This document shows positions 24,411 to 35,065 of a stretch of DNA of 64,000 nucleotides, piece by piece (within the stretch, counting starts at the first letter, position 1; the number at the start of each line of letters is the position of its first letter). The stretch lies in NCBI RefSeq assembly GCF_003573695.1, contig NC_039362.1, forward strand, positions 200,809,215 through 200,873,214, read 5' to 3'. The stretch comes from Papaver somniferum (taxonomy: Eukaryota; Streptophyta; Magnoliopsida; Ranunculales; Papaveraceae). Made by a program: the position numbers and the translations under genes. Under the pieces are notes generated by a model. The model had not been told where the DNA came from. It was given only the letters and a program-made list of their open reading frames with translations, and did not search any database.

Positions 24411-25106
24411 CTAATGGGGAACAGAAAAACGGGAAATGACAAAGAAGATGATTACCAAAGAAAGAACAGCTCCAAGCACAACAGCAAGAACAAAGATCGC
24501 AGAAATACGGATCAAGATGAAGATGAAGATTGCTGAAGAAAGCACGGCTCCAAGCACAACAGCAAGACCAAAACTCACCGAAAAACGGGTCATGATGAAG
24601 AGGGCAATTATCAAAGAAAGCAATACTCCAAACGCAACAGCAAGAAGAAAGCTTGTTGAGTTTGTTGCACAAGAGACAGAACCTAACATCACTTGCATCC
24701 TATCAACCATTGTTATATAGAAGAACACGTGACCGACTAAGGCAATAGCTGCAGAAATGAAGACCCAAACACAGATAACAATCTCATGTAGACTACTTGT
24801 GAAACAGAGGGTTAATTTCAAGCATATAGCTAATACTGCTGCTAACCATGAGGCACAGATTGAGATAGCAAAAGAATATTTCAAGTTAACGATGACATCT
24901 GAACCTGGTATACAAGATGAATTTGCAATTATGCCAAAAGGATTTGGCCGGAGGAGAACAGTATCTGATGATATCATCAAAAAGTACAAGCCAAGAATCC
25001 CTAAAAACAAGCCGTCTTTGATAATATCATTGATATCTCTCTTGTATTCTTTAAGATGGTCAGTACCTTCAACCTCAGTACCTGTTTCTTGATTCGCCAT
25101 CTTCAC
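24411..25106 (-). CDS. Six-pass membrane protein of unknown function, copy C (intact)
   Basis: A single-exon frame of 231 codons starting MKMANQETG (a second Met two codons later is possible). The N-terminal 30 residues are charged and face one side. Predicted membrane spans are at about 32-50, 77-101, 108-132, 152-172, 177-199 and 201-224. Between spans 1 and 2 lies LRPNPFGIIANSSCIPGSDV with one Cys; another Cys is in SVSCATNS after span 3, so a disulphide in an extracytosolic loop is possible. The last three spans are near-copies of a 26-residue unit (see the repeat entry). I do not recognise the family. Copies A and B nearby are broken, and flanks of a fourth copy occur at 56703-57415. Conservation of sequence in three copies argues that it is a real protein gene. 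Its 3' end faces the WAT1 side of the cluster. Confidence 0.75.
   Translation of the reverse strand: MKMANQETGTEVEGTDHLKEYKRDINDIIKDGLFLGILGLYFLMISSDTVLLRPNPFGIIANSSCIPGSDVIVNLKYSFAISICASWLAAVLAICLKLTLCFTSSLHEIVICVWVFISAAIALVGHVFFYITMVDRMQVMLGSVSCATNSTSFLLAVAFGVLLSLIIALFIMTRFSVSFGLAVVLGAVLSSAIFIFILIRISAIFVLAVVLGAVLSLVIIFFVISRFSVPH
24430..24663 (-). repeat. 78-bp tandem repeat encoding a transmembrane unit, three copies
   Basis: The motif tccaa.c.caacagcaaga recurs at 24471, 24549 and 24627, exactly 78 bases apart. Each unit encodes about 26 residues: F.LAV.FGVLLSLIIALFIM, F.LAVVLGAVLSSAIFIFIL and F.LAVVLGAVLSLVIIFFVI, each followed by a short basic or Ser turn (TRFSV, IRISA, SRFSV). Confidence 0.9.
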
Positions 25107-25202
25107 TTCTTGATCAGAAAGTCTTAAGAGATATAGAGATAAATTTGTTAATTGAGAGAAGGAGATGGGTGTTCTGAATACTAGTAGCTAGTAATGGCCA
25201 TG

Positions 25203-25212
25203 TATAAATAGA
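25203..25212 (-). promoter_or_regulatory. Possible TATA-like site for copy C
   Basis: The minus strand reads CTATTTATAC about 100 bases upstream of the start codon. The equivalent place in copy B reads GCTTATAC, so the site is not conserved. Plus-strand reading gives TATAAATA, so direction is ambiguous. Confidence 0.25.
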
Positions 25213-25827
25213 GATGGATGCCAAGCTAACAAGAAAATTCATTTCAATTTAATTTCACATGAATTTGAATTCAACTACTTTCATTAATGTTAATGCTGAG
25301 AGTGGTTTTACTTGAGTTCCTAGTGTTACTAAAAATGGTGTAGTTCACATGGAGTGACCAGACTTTTGCTTTGGTGTTGCCAGTGTTCAATTATGATATC
25401 ACCCTACTTCCCAGAAGTTTCTTCTAAGAGATAGTTTGGAAAAGCAATAGCTTTTCGAATTCTGGAAGTAAAAAAAGTTAGAAATTAGGTTGAAAGCAAA
25501 AGTTGAAAATGATTTCTAAAAGTAAAAAACTAATCTGCGGCTTTAGATTAGTTAGGCATATTCTTATTCGTACTTCTTGTCGTGGCCATACCTTGGATCT
25601 TTCTTTCTAGCCAAATAACCCAAATTAGAGCAAAAGGTAAAATAACTCAAATTTTTCTTCCTAATTTTTACTTTTTCCTTTAAGCCAATCCTCAAATTGA
25701 GTTATATTCTTGTGAACCCGCTGGCCGGAATCCATTTTGTCAGTGAAGTAATGTTGCTAGAAATGGTATAGTTCACGTGGAGTGAAGTCTATTATACTAC
25801 TTAAATGAATGAGACGTTAAATAATAC

Positions 25828-25848
25828 AAAAAAAAAAAAAAAAAAAAA
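25828..25848. repeat. A21 homopolymer
   Basis: Twenty-one A residues. It could be the tail of a retroposed fragment, but no target duplication or recognisable body was found beside it. Confidence 0.9.
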
Positions 25849-25944
25849 TTCTCTCATCTACAAGTTATTTTTTCAAATGGACAGTGCTTTGGCAATAAAG
25901 ATGGGCACAGCTTCAACTCGGTTGCTTTACTTGGGAAGCGTAGG

Positions 25945-26395
25945 AGATTCCCATGCAACTCATCACCCCTTAATTTCAAACTTGCATTCATTAAGGTGCA
26001 GTAGGATATGGAATAACTACACCTGAAATTACAGGCAGGACTAGTTGGTGAACTTTTCACAACTCAAGAAGTCGGTTATATGATTTTTGCACAACGTTAT
26101 GAACAAAGAAAACGATGAAAAATGATCGGAAACGCCATATTTGTTACTTGTTCGCTAATGGTGACATGACGATGTTTTTGAACCTCTATTTCCTAACGGC
26201 ATTTATATACGCTAATGCAAATCAATTTCTGCTCAAAAATGATAAGAAGGTCCAAGAAAAATAACTAAATAAATAAAGAGGAACGGAAACAAAACAAAAA
26301 CGCGTAACCCACACACCACAAAGACAAGTTTCAAAACCAACTTTAAAGTTTGAACACTCGAACTAATCAAATTTTCTCCTCAATGAAAAGTTAAA
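25945..26395. repeat. Duplication block R3, left part
   Basis: Homologous to R2 (23242 onward): gagattccca.gcaactcatcaccc, ttcattaaggtg, then acctgaaattacagg. It is interrupted at 26395 by a Mutator-like element and resumes at 28687. Confidence 0.8.
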
Positions 26396-28686
26396 GGATT
26401 ATGTGCAGAAATAGGCATGTTCTGGACCCTCACTTTCGTTTGTAGGCATGTTTTTTTATTCATTGCTAGACTAGGCAAGTTAAACGGATTCCATCCACTT
26501 TAACTATCTCGGTCAATATCTCGTGCCGACTAATCAATTTATCGTCAAGTTCTCATGCAGAGAGATTTCGTGAACTTGTTGAGATTACCAAAATAGCCTT
26601 TTTGTACGTGCGTCACTGCTTTAGTGAATCTCGTCCATCCTATTCTCATTTTGTTCTTCCTTCTTCTCTCTAGTTCTCTCTGGTTCTTCTAAATCAATTT
26701 TTTCTTCTGCTAAAATCAAGAGATAACTTAGAGGTTTTTCTCTAATCAAACCTAATTAACATTAATGGTGGATGTTTAGAAGAGATTTAATCGGGGATGT
26801 TAGCACCACCAGGAACATTGGTATGTGAAGATTCGCAGGCAGTAATAGTCATTCTACAACAACAACAACAGCTGAATTTGGGGGTTCTTAGATGGATCTA
26901 TTTTGGGAGTTCTTCGATGCAAATCTGTATTTTTCTTGACAATTTGATTCTCATATTAAGAATTTCAGTAGCAAGGTTCCACAACGAGATGAAATTGGTT
27001 GAATCGATGGTGTTTACACAACAACATCGATGGGTTTCTGGTTTTGGAGAGCAATTAACAGCAACAAGGAGAAGATGGTACAAACTTGAGATAGTTTGAG
27101 TTCGATCAATGGTGTTTTTGTGGTTGAGGTTCAAGCCAACTATTTCAATTTCTCTCAACAGTACATCAACAAATTTTGGGAGCTCAGGGGTTTGATGTGG
27201 TCTGAAATTGTATGGCTCGTTGACAAATTCTTGAGCTAGAGGAAAGGAACTGAGATCTAAAATCAGGTGATGAAACTGATATCTGAAATCTCTACTTACC
27301 TGTTTATACAAAAGCATAGCAAAATCTAAATTTTGAGTACTTATTTTCAGAACCCATGAGTTGTTTGTTGAAATGCCACAAAGAAATGGTCTTCGTTATT
27401 TGTTTATTTTTGATGTTCAGAGTACATTATCTCTGACTCTGTTGTAATTTCTTGAAATGTACACTACAAGTTTCTCGTACCAGAGAAATTTCACATCAAA
27501 CCAAATAGATGTTGGCCACCGTACAGGGAAGAACTTGAGCTACCACCATTGATTTAAGGGATAAACAGTGACTGATTAGTGAATGTATGTGTATTTGAGA
27601 ATGTATACGAGAATTGGTTTATCTCCAATTCGATTGCAGGTTAAAGGGGATCTCATACAACAACAAAATGGTCATCTCTGAGTTCCCAGTTTAACACACA
27701 CAAGGTGTTCGACAGAAAGCCTGAACAACAGTTCAGGTCTTGAAGTAGTCAGTTCACACCTCTTCTCTTTGCCACTGCTCTAGCCATGGGTTAGCTGGCT
27801 TGTTACAAGGATCAGAACATGGATTTCGAAGTTAAGAAATTGGGTAATGAGCTGAAGAATGTAGGGTCTGTTTTCTGCCGATATAACAGCTAAGAACAAT
27901 AGTGAAAGCTGTTGGTACAGGTTGATGGATGGCTGGGATTCAGTTCATTTTTTGTTTTCAGCTGGGATTAAGAAACTTGGTTTCGTGTTAATTAAGAAGT
28001 TGAGAAACTGAGGTTATAAAAGGAAGACCTAGAAAGATCGTTGAACAACTTCCATCCATCACCAACCACCATATCCAAAACCCATCTTCGTACACCCGCT
28101 TGCATCTCCACCAGCATATACCACCTGCAGTTCCACAATATTACCAACATCCACCTGCATACACCACCAGTAGTCGCAACTTCATCCATAGTTCACAAAC
28201 TTCGTCTACAGTTCAGGCCTCCCTACAACCATTAGTATACCAATAGCAGCACAACATCACCTCCTCCATTGGATGCTGTTACATCTATTCCACCTGTAAT
28301 TCACGATCTACGACAACAAAGCAGCAAGCAGCAAGCATCCGGACCAATCCTGGATTTTTCTTAATCATTTCTAGAGTTGTTCACTAATTGACTGTTGGAG
28401 TACGAATAATCCTGGCATTTAATTTTATGTGACTAAATATCCTACACGTGTACTATATATGGGACATCTTAGTCGTTCTCTTTATTATGCAATTTGTGTC
28501 GTTGATGAAGATTTGAAGGACTAAAACGTCTTTTTAGCTAAGAAGATGTGGACAGCTGGAAGATAACTGCAGCTAACTTTCCATCCATCACTTTTGGTCA
28601 AAACTTGCCTAGTTTTGCAATAAATAAAAAAACAGGCCTAGTTTTGAAAAGCACAAAAAAAACAGGCCTATTTTTGTAAAAAGCCC
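26396..28686. mobile_element. Mutator-like element, non-autonomous, 9-bp target duplication
   Basis: Flanked by aaagttaaa at 26387-26395 and 28687-28695, a perfect 9-bp duplication. The terminal inverted repeats are about 85 bp (26396-26480 and 28604-28686); shared blocks include aaataggc.tgtt, taggc.tgtttttttatt and actaggcaagtt. The R3 repeat is continuous once the element is removed, an independent proof of insertion. The 2.1-kb interior has no MURA-like transposase. It holds short frames (26797-27099 plus, 26898-27317 minus) with no recognisable domain and CA-rich segments near 28050-28250. A captured gene fragment (Pack-MULE) is possible but I cannot name one. Confidence 0.92.
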
Positions 28687-28774
28687 AAAGTTAAATAGTG
28701 AACAGTAATACAACAGTCCTTTACAGTAAATTAAACCGGTGGCAGCCTTTAATAGCTTTTCATGTCGTGGACCC
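28687..28774. repeat. Duplication block R3, right part
   Basis: aaagttaaatagtgaacagt through ggtggcag and aatagcttttcatg matches 23685-23790 beside copy C. The match ends where the next MITE begins. Confidence 0.85.
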
Positions 28775-28927
28775 CCACTGCTTTCCCCCACCCCCTTCTC
28801 CCATTAGGTGGCAGCGATCTTAGCGTTTGATCCCTTGGATTGGAGTTAACAAGGGTCTATTTTGTGTGGCATCAAACCACTATATGTTTGACACCTAATG
28901 GGGGAAGGGGGTGGGGAAAATGAGTGG
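28775..28927. mobile_element. MITE with about 36-bp inverted repeats
   Basis: The left arm (28775-28808, ccactgctttcccccacccc then cttctcccattaggtg) is the inverse of the right arm (28893-28927, cacctaatgggggaag then ggggtggggaaaatgagtgg). The 153-bp element has no coding sequence. Its right end touches the poly-T of LINE 1, so LINE 1 may have used it as a target. The target duplication of the MITE was not resolved. Confidence 0.72.
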
Positions 28928-29108
28928 TTTTTTTTAAGGAAAAACTTAGACTGAGTCTAAGGAAAGTGATACATAGTAGAGCTAGTGGTATCATTGTTTA
29001 GACAAACATCTGACCCACTGCTAAGGTTCTTACAGACAATAGCCATATTTAAGGCTTGCAAATTTTGGAGTCTATGAAGAAGTTTAAGACCCGTTAAGAC
29101 AAAAGTTA

Positions 29109-31074
29109 TGATGTGAAAATGAGAAGCACACAAAACACTTGCAAGTATACAAGGTCAAGATTTATAGTATAGTGATGAGTGGGGGTTTGTCCACAGGGAG
29201 AGGAGCATATAAGAAGTCTTCCTAGCTAAAGTGTGTAGTGATGATGCAAGGCAAAGCAAGGTAAATGGCATGAACCAAGGATGCAAGGTAAAGCAGCAAA
29301 GAAACAGCTAAGAAAATAGCAAGGTAAATCAGCAAAGAACCAAGGCTTGGAAGCAAAGGGCAAGGTGAGGATTGTGCACTGATTTCAGTGCACAGAAGGC
29401 TTCAAAGTGCAAGAAAAAAAAGGCAAGAAAATAAACTGAATTGAAAGCACACAGAACTGAAAATGTAAGTGACTGAGAAGGGATTGGTGGTTAAGCCAAG
29501 GCTTAGGATCCACCTTGTGTCCTAATCAAATTACATGTTTCTAGGTTGTGTTTGATCCTATGCATACATCTAGAAATGGAAGAATACTAAATTGCTCAAT
29601 AGTCTGCCCCTAGCATTGGCTGTCTTTTGACAGCACAGCCAATCACAGGCACTATGTGCATTGGTATCTCACATTTGCTCAAGCAAAACAGGGCAACAGG
29701 AGAACTATCCTAGCAACCTGTCAAATGACAGTACACAAGGCTTCAACTGAGCCTTAGCTTAGTGCTATTTAGCTCATACTAAACATGGATAAAGCAATAA
29801 CATTCATCATATGTGATAATTCAAACACAACTAACAACATTTGAGATAACTAAAAACATATGCAATTTTCAACTGTTAACTGATAAGCAACTGAAATTGA
29901 AATTCATTAAAATTTTGTGGCAAATTCTCTACTGGCTAGTCCAGAGAGATACACAGTGTGTTTCACACACTCCACATAACACCAATTTATACCCAATTAC
30001 CCATTTAGGGTTTTCCCCCAATTTTCCCCCAAAATCAGAAAATCAAGTGAAATTGATTTACCTAATGTTGATGAGATACTCGCTCCATCTCGTCGACCCA
30101 CTCTCCAATTACTTCTTCTCGTTCCTCTCATGCTCCAATTGTTGCTTTAACATCACTTATATCCCCAATTTCTCACCTAGGGTTTCAGTGATGAGAGATG
30201 AGAAATTGAGGAGATTAGTTGATGAAAAAGAGATAGTACGTGATGGTGATGATGGGCTTAGGTAGAGTAGGGTGATTTGGTGGCGTGGATGGTGGAGTGA
30301 TTTGGGGAGAAGATGGTGGTGATGGAGACGGACATGGTGGTACTGTTGCAGAGAGGGGGGGGGGGGGGGGGAAGATGGTTTCGATGGATTTGGGAGAAGG
30401 GGTGTTTGGCTAATGGGTGTAGGGTTCGGGTACTAGGGTGTTGAGCAGGTGTAGAGATTTTGATGTTTCGCGCAGCTGGACCGATGGATGGGAAGATGGT
30501 AGGTGGATCTGACGGCGATGCGGAGGCAGGCGATGAGCGACCGTCGGATGAAGAGATACAACGAAACGAACGGTACTTGATGGAGTTAGGTGTTGTAGTG
30601 TTAGGCGGAGATATCAAACTTCGATGCACATCAAGGGAGCGACCGTCGGATGCTTCTGAGAACTGATCTGACGGCTGAAGACGCAAGCGGGTATGGATTT
30701 GGGTTTTAGGCTTTTGGGTATAGAATATGGGTTTGGGAAATGAGTTTGGGCTTGGAAAACCTTGAGCCCACTTCTTCTTTAAGAACAACTTTCTTCTTCT
30801 TGAGCCCATTTCCAGCTTTTTGGACGTGCGCTCCATTCTTTGCGGCCTCCTTGCGTAATTTCTCCCGGCTTTTCACCACTTTTCTGCTCTTTTTGCTCCG
30901 CAACTCATCCAATCTTTATTTATTACCTAAAAATGCAAAATTAAGTAAGAAAAATATTTATTCTTGAAAACAATGAAAATACAGAATATGGGATAAAATG
31001 TAGAATTAATGCACAAAAGATGAGTTAAATGCCAACAAAAAGGGATAAATATATACAATATTTGGCACTCATCA
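29109..31074 (-). mobile_element. Solo LTR of a Ty3-type retrotransposon
   Basis: Starts tgatg and ends catca on the plus strand, flanked by agtta at 29104-29108 and 31075-31079, a perfect 5-bp target duplication. On the minus strand it begins TGATGAGTGCCAAATA and ends near CCCTGTGGACAAACC, CTTGCAAGTG and TTTTCACATCA, as in LTRs of the Athila/Tat group. There are no internal genes between the duplications, so it is a solo LTR of 1966 bp. It contains a G17 run at 30355-30371. The sequences on both sides are LINE 1 3' UTR, which proves that it inserted after LINE 1. The frame at 30258-30836 is not a gene. Confidence 0.85.
30355..30371. repeat. G17 homopolymer
   Basis: Seventeen consecutive G inside the solo LTR. 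It may form G-quadruplex structures and is a likely place for sequencing length error. Confidence 0.85.
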
Positions 31075-31149
31075 AGTTACAGATTTAATTTTTAATGTGG
31101 TATCTTCATTCAAAAGCTGCTTTTCCATGTGATAGTTCATGTTGAATCT

Positions 31150-34100
31150 TCATTTGATGGCTTTTATGTAAAGAGCATTGAAATGTTCCAAAATTTCATT
31201 GGTTTCAGCATGTATCTCGATATTCATGTGTTGTTTTTCTTCCGCCCATCCAAAAGCTAGTTCTGCGCCTCCTGTGGCTCCTCTTGCTCCCCATTGTCCT
31301 GTGTGTCCTCTGCTATCAACATATTTTCCTGCAAAATCAGTAACAGTTAGAGATGAGAAAAACTGATAACTGTTAGGATCCTGTATAGTGCAGATTTTGA
31401 TTATGTAACCATAATCCTGCTTTTGCTGAGGGATCCAAACATGGAATCCTGTTTCTTTTCTTTGAAGACCAATTTCAGAAATATGCCCCTGAGTATTCAG
31501 GGCATGATGAGTCAAATTGTGGATTCTGTTATAGTCAAATAAATGTTGTTGAATGCTAAGAGTGGTTTTCTTAGAATTGAGTGTGATGTTTTGGAAAACT
31601 AGATCACATCTAGCCTTCCAAATAAACCAGCAAGTAGTAGCATAAGTGATGATATTTTCACTATTGCTTGTATGTTGAAACCAAGCATTGAACCAATCAA
31701 TGAAAGGTGTTTGATGGTCAAACAGACCATGACTTTCACCAAACATATGCTGCCAAACATCAGTAGCAGCTGGGCAATTGAGGAACATGTGTATCATTGT
31801 TTCCTCCCCACTTTTTCATAATTTGCATATAGGATCAATATAGTGAAGAATACTTGTGGTTTTAGCATTAGTTGGGAGGATTTCATGAGCACATTTCCAG
31901 AGAAAGATTTTGATAGCAGGTGCAACTTCCAAACTCCATATAGCTCCCCAGTCTCTTGTTGCATTGTCATTTCTGTAAAGATTCTCTATTTTGGCTTTGT
32001 ACAAAGCTTTAACAGAGAATTTTCCTGTATTTTTGAGGTTCCATTGCATGTTGTCCTCTTCCTGGAGTGGATAACCAGATCAGTGATGACTTGAGAAATA
32101 TCAGGACTGAAGATCTGTTGAATTAGATGAATGTTCCATTCCTTTTGATATGTCATTAAGTGAGCTAGGAGCTGAATACCATTGGGGCAGTTTGCAGGTT
32201 TTGTGAGCTTGTCGGTTGAATTAGGTATCCATATTTCCTCCCAGACTCTTATTTTGTTGCATTGCTTATTCACCAGAAGCAATGTTTCTGAATGTTCTGA
32301 ATACCTTCAAGAACCCATTTCCATATCCAAGAATCTCCATCTTTAGCTTTGGTGTTCATATTTAGCGCATTTCTTCCTATTAAATATTTGGCACCCATCA
32401 ATTGGAACCATAGAGAATCTTTATCCTGTTCCAATCTCCACCCTATTTTTGTTATCATGGAGTTATTGAAAAGTTCTATATTCATGAATCCTAATCCACC
32501 AAGATCCTTAGGTTTGCATATAGTTGTCCAAGCCTTAGGGTAGTATCCAGTGGGATTTTTCAGGTTCTTCCCCCAGAAGAAGTCTCTTTGTAACTTGTTC
32601 ATATCTTGAAAAATTTTCTTTGGTATTCTGAAACAGTTCATTTGATAAGTACTGGTTGTTGAAGTGACATATTTTATTAAAACTTCTCTTCCAGCAGGGT
32701 TTAAAGGAGTATTCTTCCAACTTGAGAGCCTCATCTTCATCTTATCCACTTCTGGTCTGAAAGATTGAATCTTGATTCTATGAGTAAAAAGAGGAGAACC
32801 TAAGTACTTGTCATTTAAAGGTAGAACCTGAACTCCTAACAGATTGCAGATTGTAGGCATTAGAGCTGGATCAGTGTCTTTGCTAAAAAAAGCACCTGAT
32901 TTGTTGAAGTTCATAAGTTGACCAGAAGTGTCCCCAAAAATATTGAGGATGTCCTTGAGGTTTTGGGCTTCAGTTGTATTATCTTTGCAGAAGACCATAC
33001 AATCATCAGCAAAGAGAAGGTGGTTTACTGATGGAGCATTGTTGCATATTTTTACTCCAGAAATAATGCCCAAGTCTTCAGCATGAGATAAAGTTCTAGA
33101 TAGGGCTTTCATAAAAAAAAAGGAATAGATATGGGGATAGGGGATCCCCTTGTCTGAGCCCTCTTGAGGGGTTGAAGAAGATATTTGGAGAACCATTTAT
33201 AAGGATAGTTGCAGATGTAGTAGACATGCATTGCATGATCTTGTTGCACCAATCAGAGTTGAAGCCAATTTTTGTCATAACGGTATGAAGAAATTTCCAG
33301 TCAACTCTATCAAAGGCTTTTGTCATATCAATCTTGATCTTCATGCTTCCTTTATTACCCTTTTTACCTCTTCTGGTTCACATGGAGTGAATAATTTCAT
33401 GAGCAACGGCTATGTTGTCAGAAATTTGTCTTCTAGGTATGAAAGCAGATTGGTAAGGAGAAATGATTTTGTTTAGGTATGGTTTCATTCTTTGAGATAA
33501 AAGTTTGGATATGATTTTGTAGGTGGTGTTGCAGAGACTAATGGGTCTGAAGTGACTAGGACAAGATGGGTTATCTATTCTGGGTATCAGGGATATGAAA
33601 GTTGAGTTCATTTCTCTGAGAAGATGCCCAGACATGAAGAAATGCTGGACCATTTTTACCAAGTCTTCTCCCACAATATCCAAATTGGCTTGGAAGAAGT
33701 TTGATGGGAATCCATCTGGGCCTGGGGCTTTATCTTTGGCCATACTGAAAAGGATTTCCTTGACTTCATGTTTGTCAGGGATTCTGTTGAGATTATTGTT
33801 GTTAGAGTTGGTTATAGAAGTAGGTATGAGGTTGATAATCTCATGATTCATAGCAGGTGTTTCAGCAGTGGCCATCTTGGTGAAGTGGTTGGTGAAGCAT
33901 TGATTTATTTCTTGATAGTCCTCAGTCCAGTTTTCAGCAGTATCCTGTATATAGTCTATCATATTTCTTCTTATTCTGCATTTTGTAGCTCTGTGGAAGT
34001 AACTACTGTTCTTGTCCCCCAATTTGATGAACTGATATCTTCTTTTGGTTTTCCATAATTTTTCTTGAATGTCTTGCCAATCTCTGAGAACTTGCATTGC

Positions 34101-35065
34101 AGCTTTTATAGCTACACTTCTATCCTGTCTGAAATAGTTTCCTTGTAACCAGTTTAGGTGTTGTTTACTTTCTTCAATATTAGTTTTGATATTTCCATAC
34201 ACTTCTTTGTTCTAGAATTTTAGTATCATCTTAATGTCTTTGAGATTTCTGGCAATGAGGAAAGCACTAGAACCAGATAAATTTCTCTGCCAGCATTCAA
34301 CAATAATATCCTTGGATTCCTTATGGTCCAACCAAGGACCAAAGAATTTGAAAGGTTACCAGTGTACCAAGAAGGATTAGTGTTAAGAAGAATAGGGTGA
34401 TGATCAGAACCAATAGCTAGAAGATTATTGATATTAGAGTTTGGATACAGAACAAGCCAGGATTCAGTGGCAAGTCCTCTATCCAATCTCTGCTCAGTGA
34501 GAGCAGGGCCACTTCTCTTATTAGACCAAGTGAAAGGAAAGCTTGTACTGCCTAGATCATTTAAATCCAAATCAATGATATTTTTACTAAAGAGATTAGC
34601 TTCAACACTGTCAATTGGTTGGGTACTGTACTTTTCATTATCATGTAAAATGAAATTGAAGTCTCCAATGACCAACCAAGGAAGGGAGTGTTTGGCAGCT
34701 GTGTACTCCAAATTTTTCCAAGATTTAATTTTACTCTTAGTGCCATAAGGGTTGCCATAATAACCAGTAAAAATCCAAGAAGGGCCACTAGTAGGCTTGA
34801 TTATAGCATTGATATGGTTAATGGAGTAATCAAGAATCCCAACATCTAGATTGTTCTTCCATATCATTACTAGGACTTCAGCTGTACCACTAGCCCCTCC
34901 AGGATTAACATGCCAATAATTCTGAATATTAAGTTGTTGAATAGTTTTTATAAGTTTTTCATGCTTCTGTTTGGTTTCAGAGATGAAACAGATGTCAGGG
35001 TTGAATTTAGTCAACATGTCATTAAGGTATTTCTTGGTGTGTTTTTTCCCTAGCCCTTGGCAGTT
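31150..35065 (-). pseudogene. LINE 1 ORF2: endonuclease, reverse transcriptase, zinc finger
   Basis: From right to left: endonuclease with NCQGLGKKHT, ETKQKHEKL, FTGYYGNPYG, VIGDFNFILHDNEKYS and SDHHPILL (35065-34226); spacer with NSSYFHRATKCR; reverse transcriptase with DKAPGPDGFPSNFFQ, FRPISLCNTTYKIISKLLSQ, QSAFIPRRQISDN, KIDMTKAFDRVDW, GLRQGDPLSPYLF, catalytic FADD at 33002-33013 and SGQLMNFNKSGAF; WGKNLKNPTG; then the zf-RVT region with IFLWKCAHEILPT and FLNCPAATDVWQHMF (31986-31740). The C-terminal 200 residues end in GWAEEKQHMNIEIHAETNEI where an RNase H-like domain is usual, but its acidic residues are not evident. About six frameshifts or stops break it, so it cannot be active. Confidence 0.9.

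Larger units (their letters stand above)
25107..25944. other. 5' flank of copy C
   Basis: Matches the 5' flank of copy B up to about 25760. Contains a TATA-like site at about 25205 and a run of 21 A at 25828-25848. Beyond the run the sequence leads into R3. No gene seen. Confidence 0.6.

Noticed and set aside
24436..25092. Long plus-strand frames opposite membrane-protein copies A, B and C
   Set aside because: They are complements of the minus-strand coding sequence, biased to K/R/T as expected for the reverse of hydrophobic codons, and contain no domain.
25828..25848. A21 as the tail of a SINE or retrogene
   Set aside because: No internal promoter boxes, body or target duplication recognised.
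30258..30836. 192-codon minus-strand frame in the solo LTR
   Set aside because: Proline-rich translation across a G17 run, entirely inside an LTR with clear ends; not a gene.
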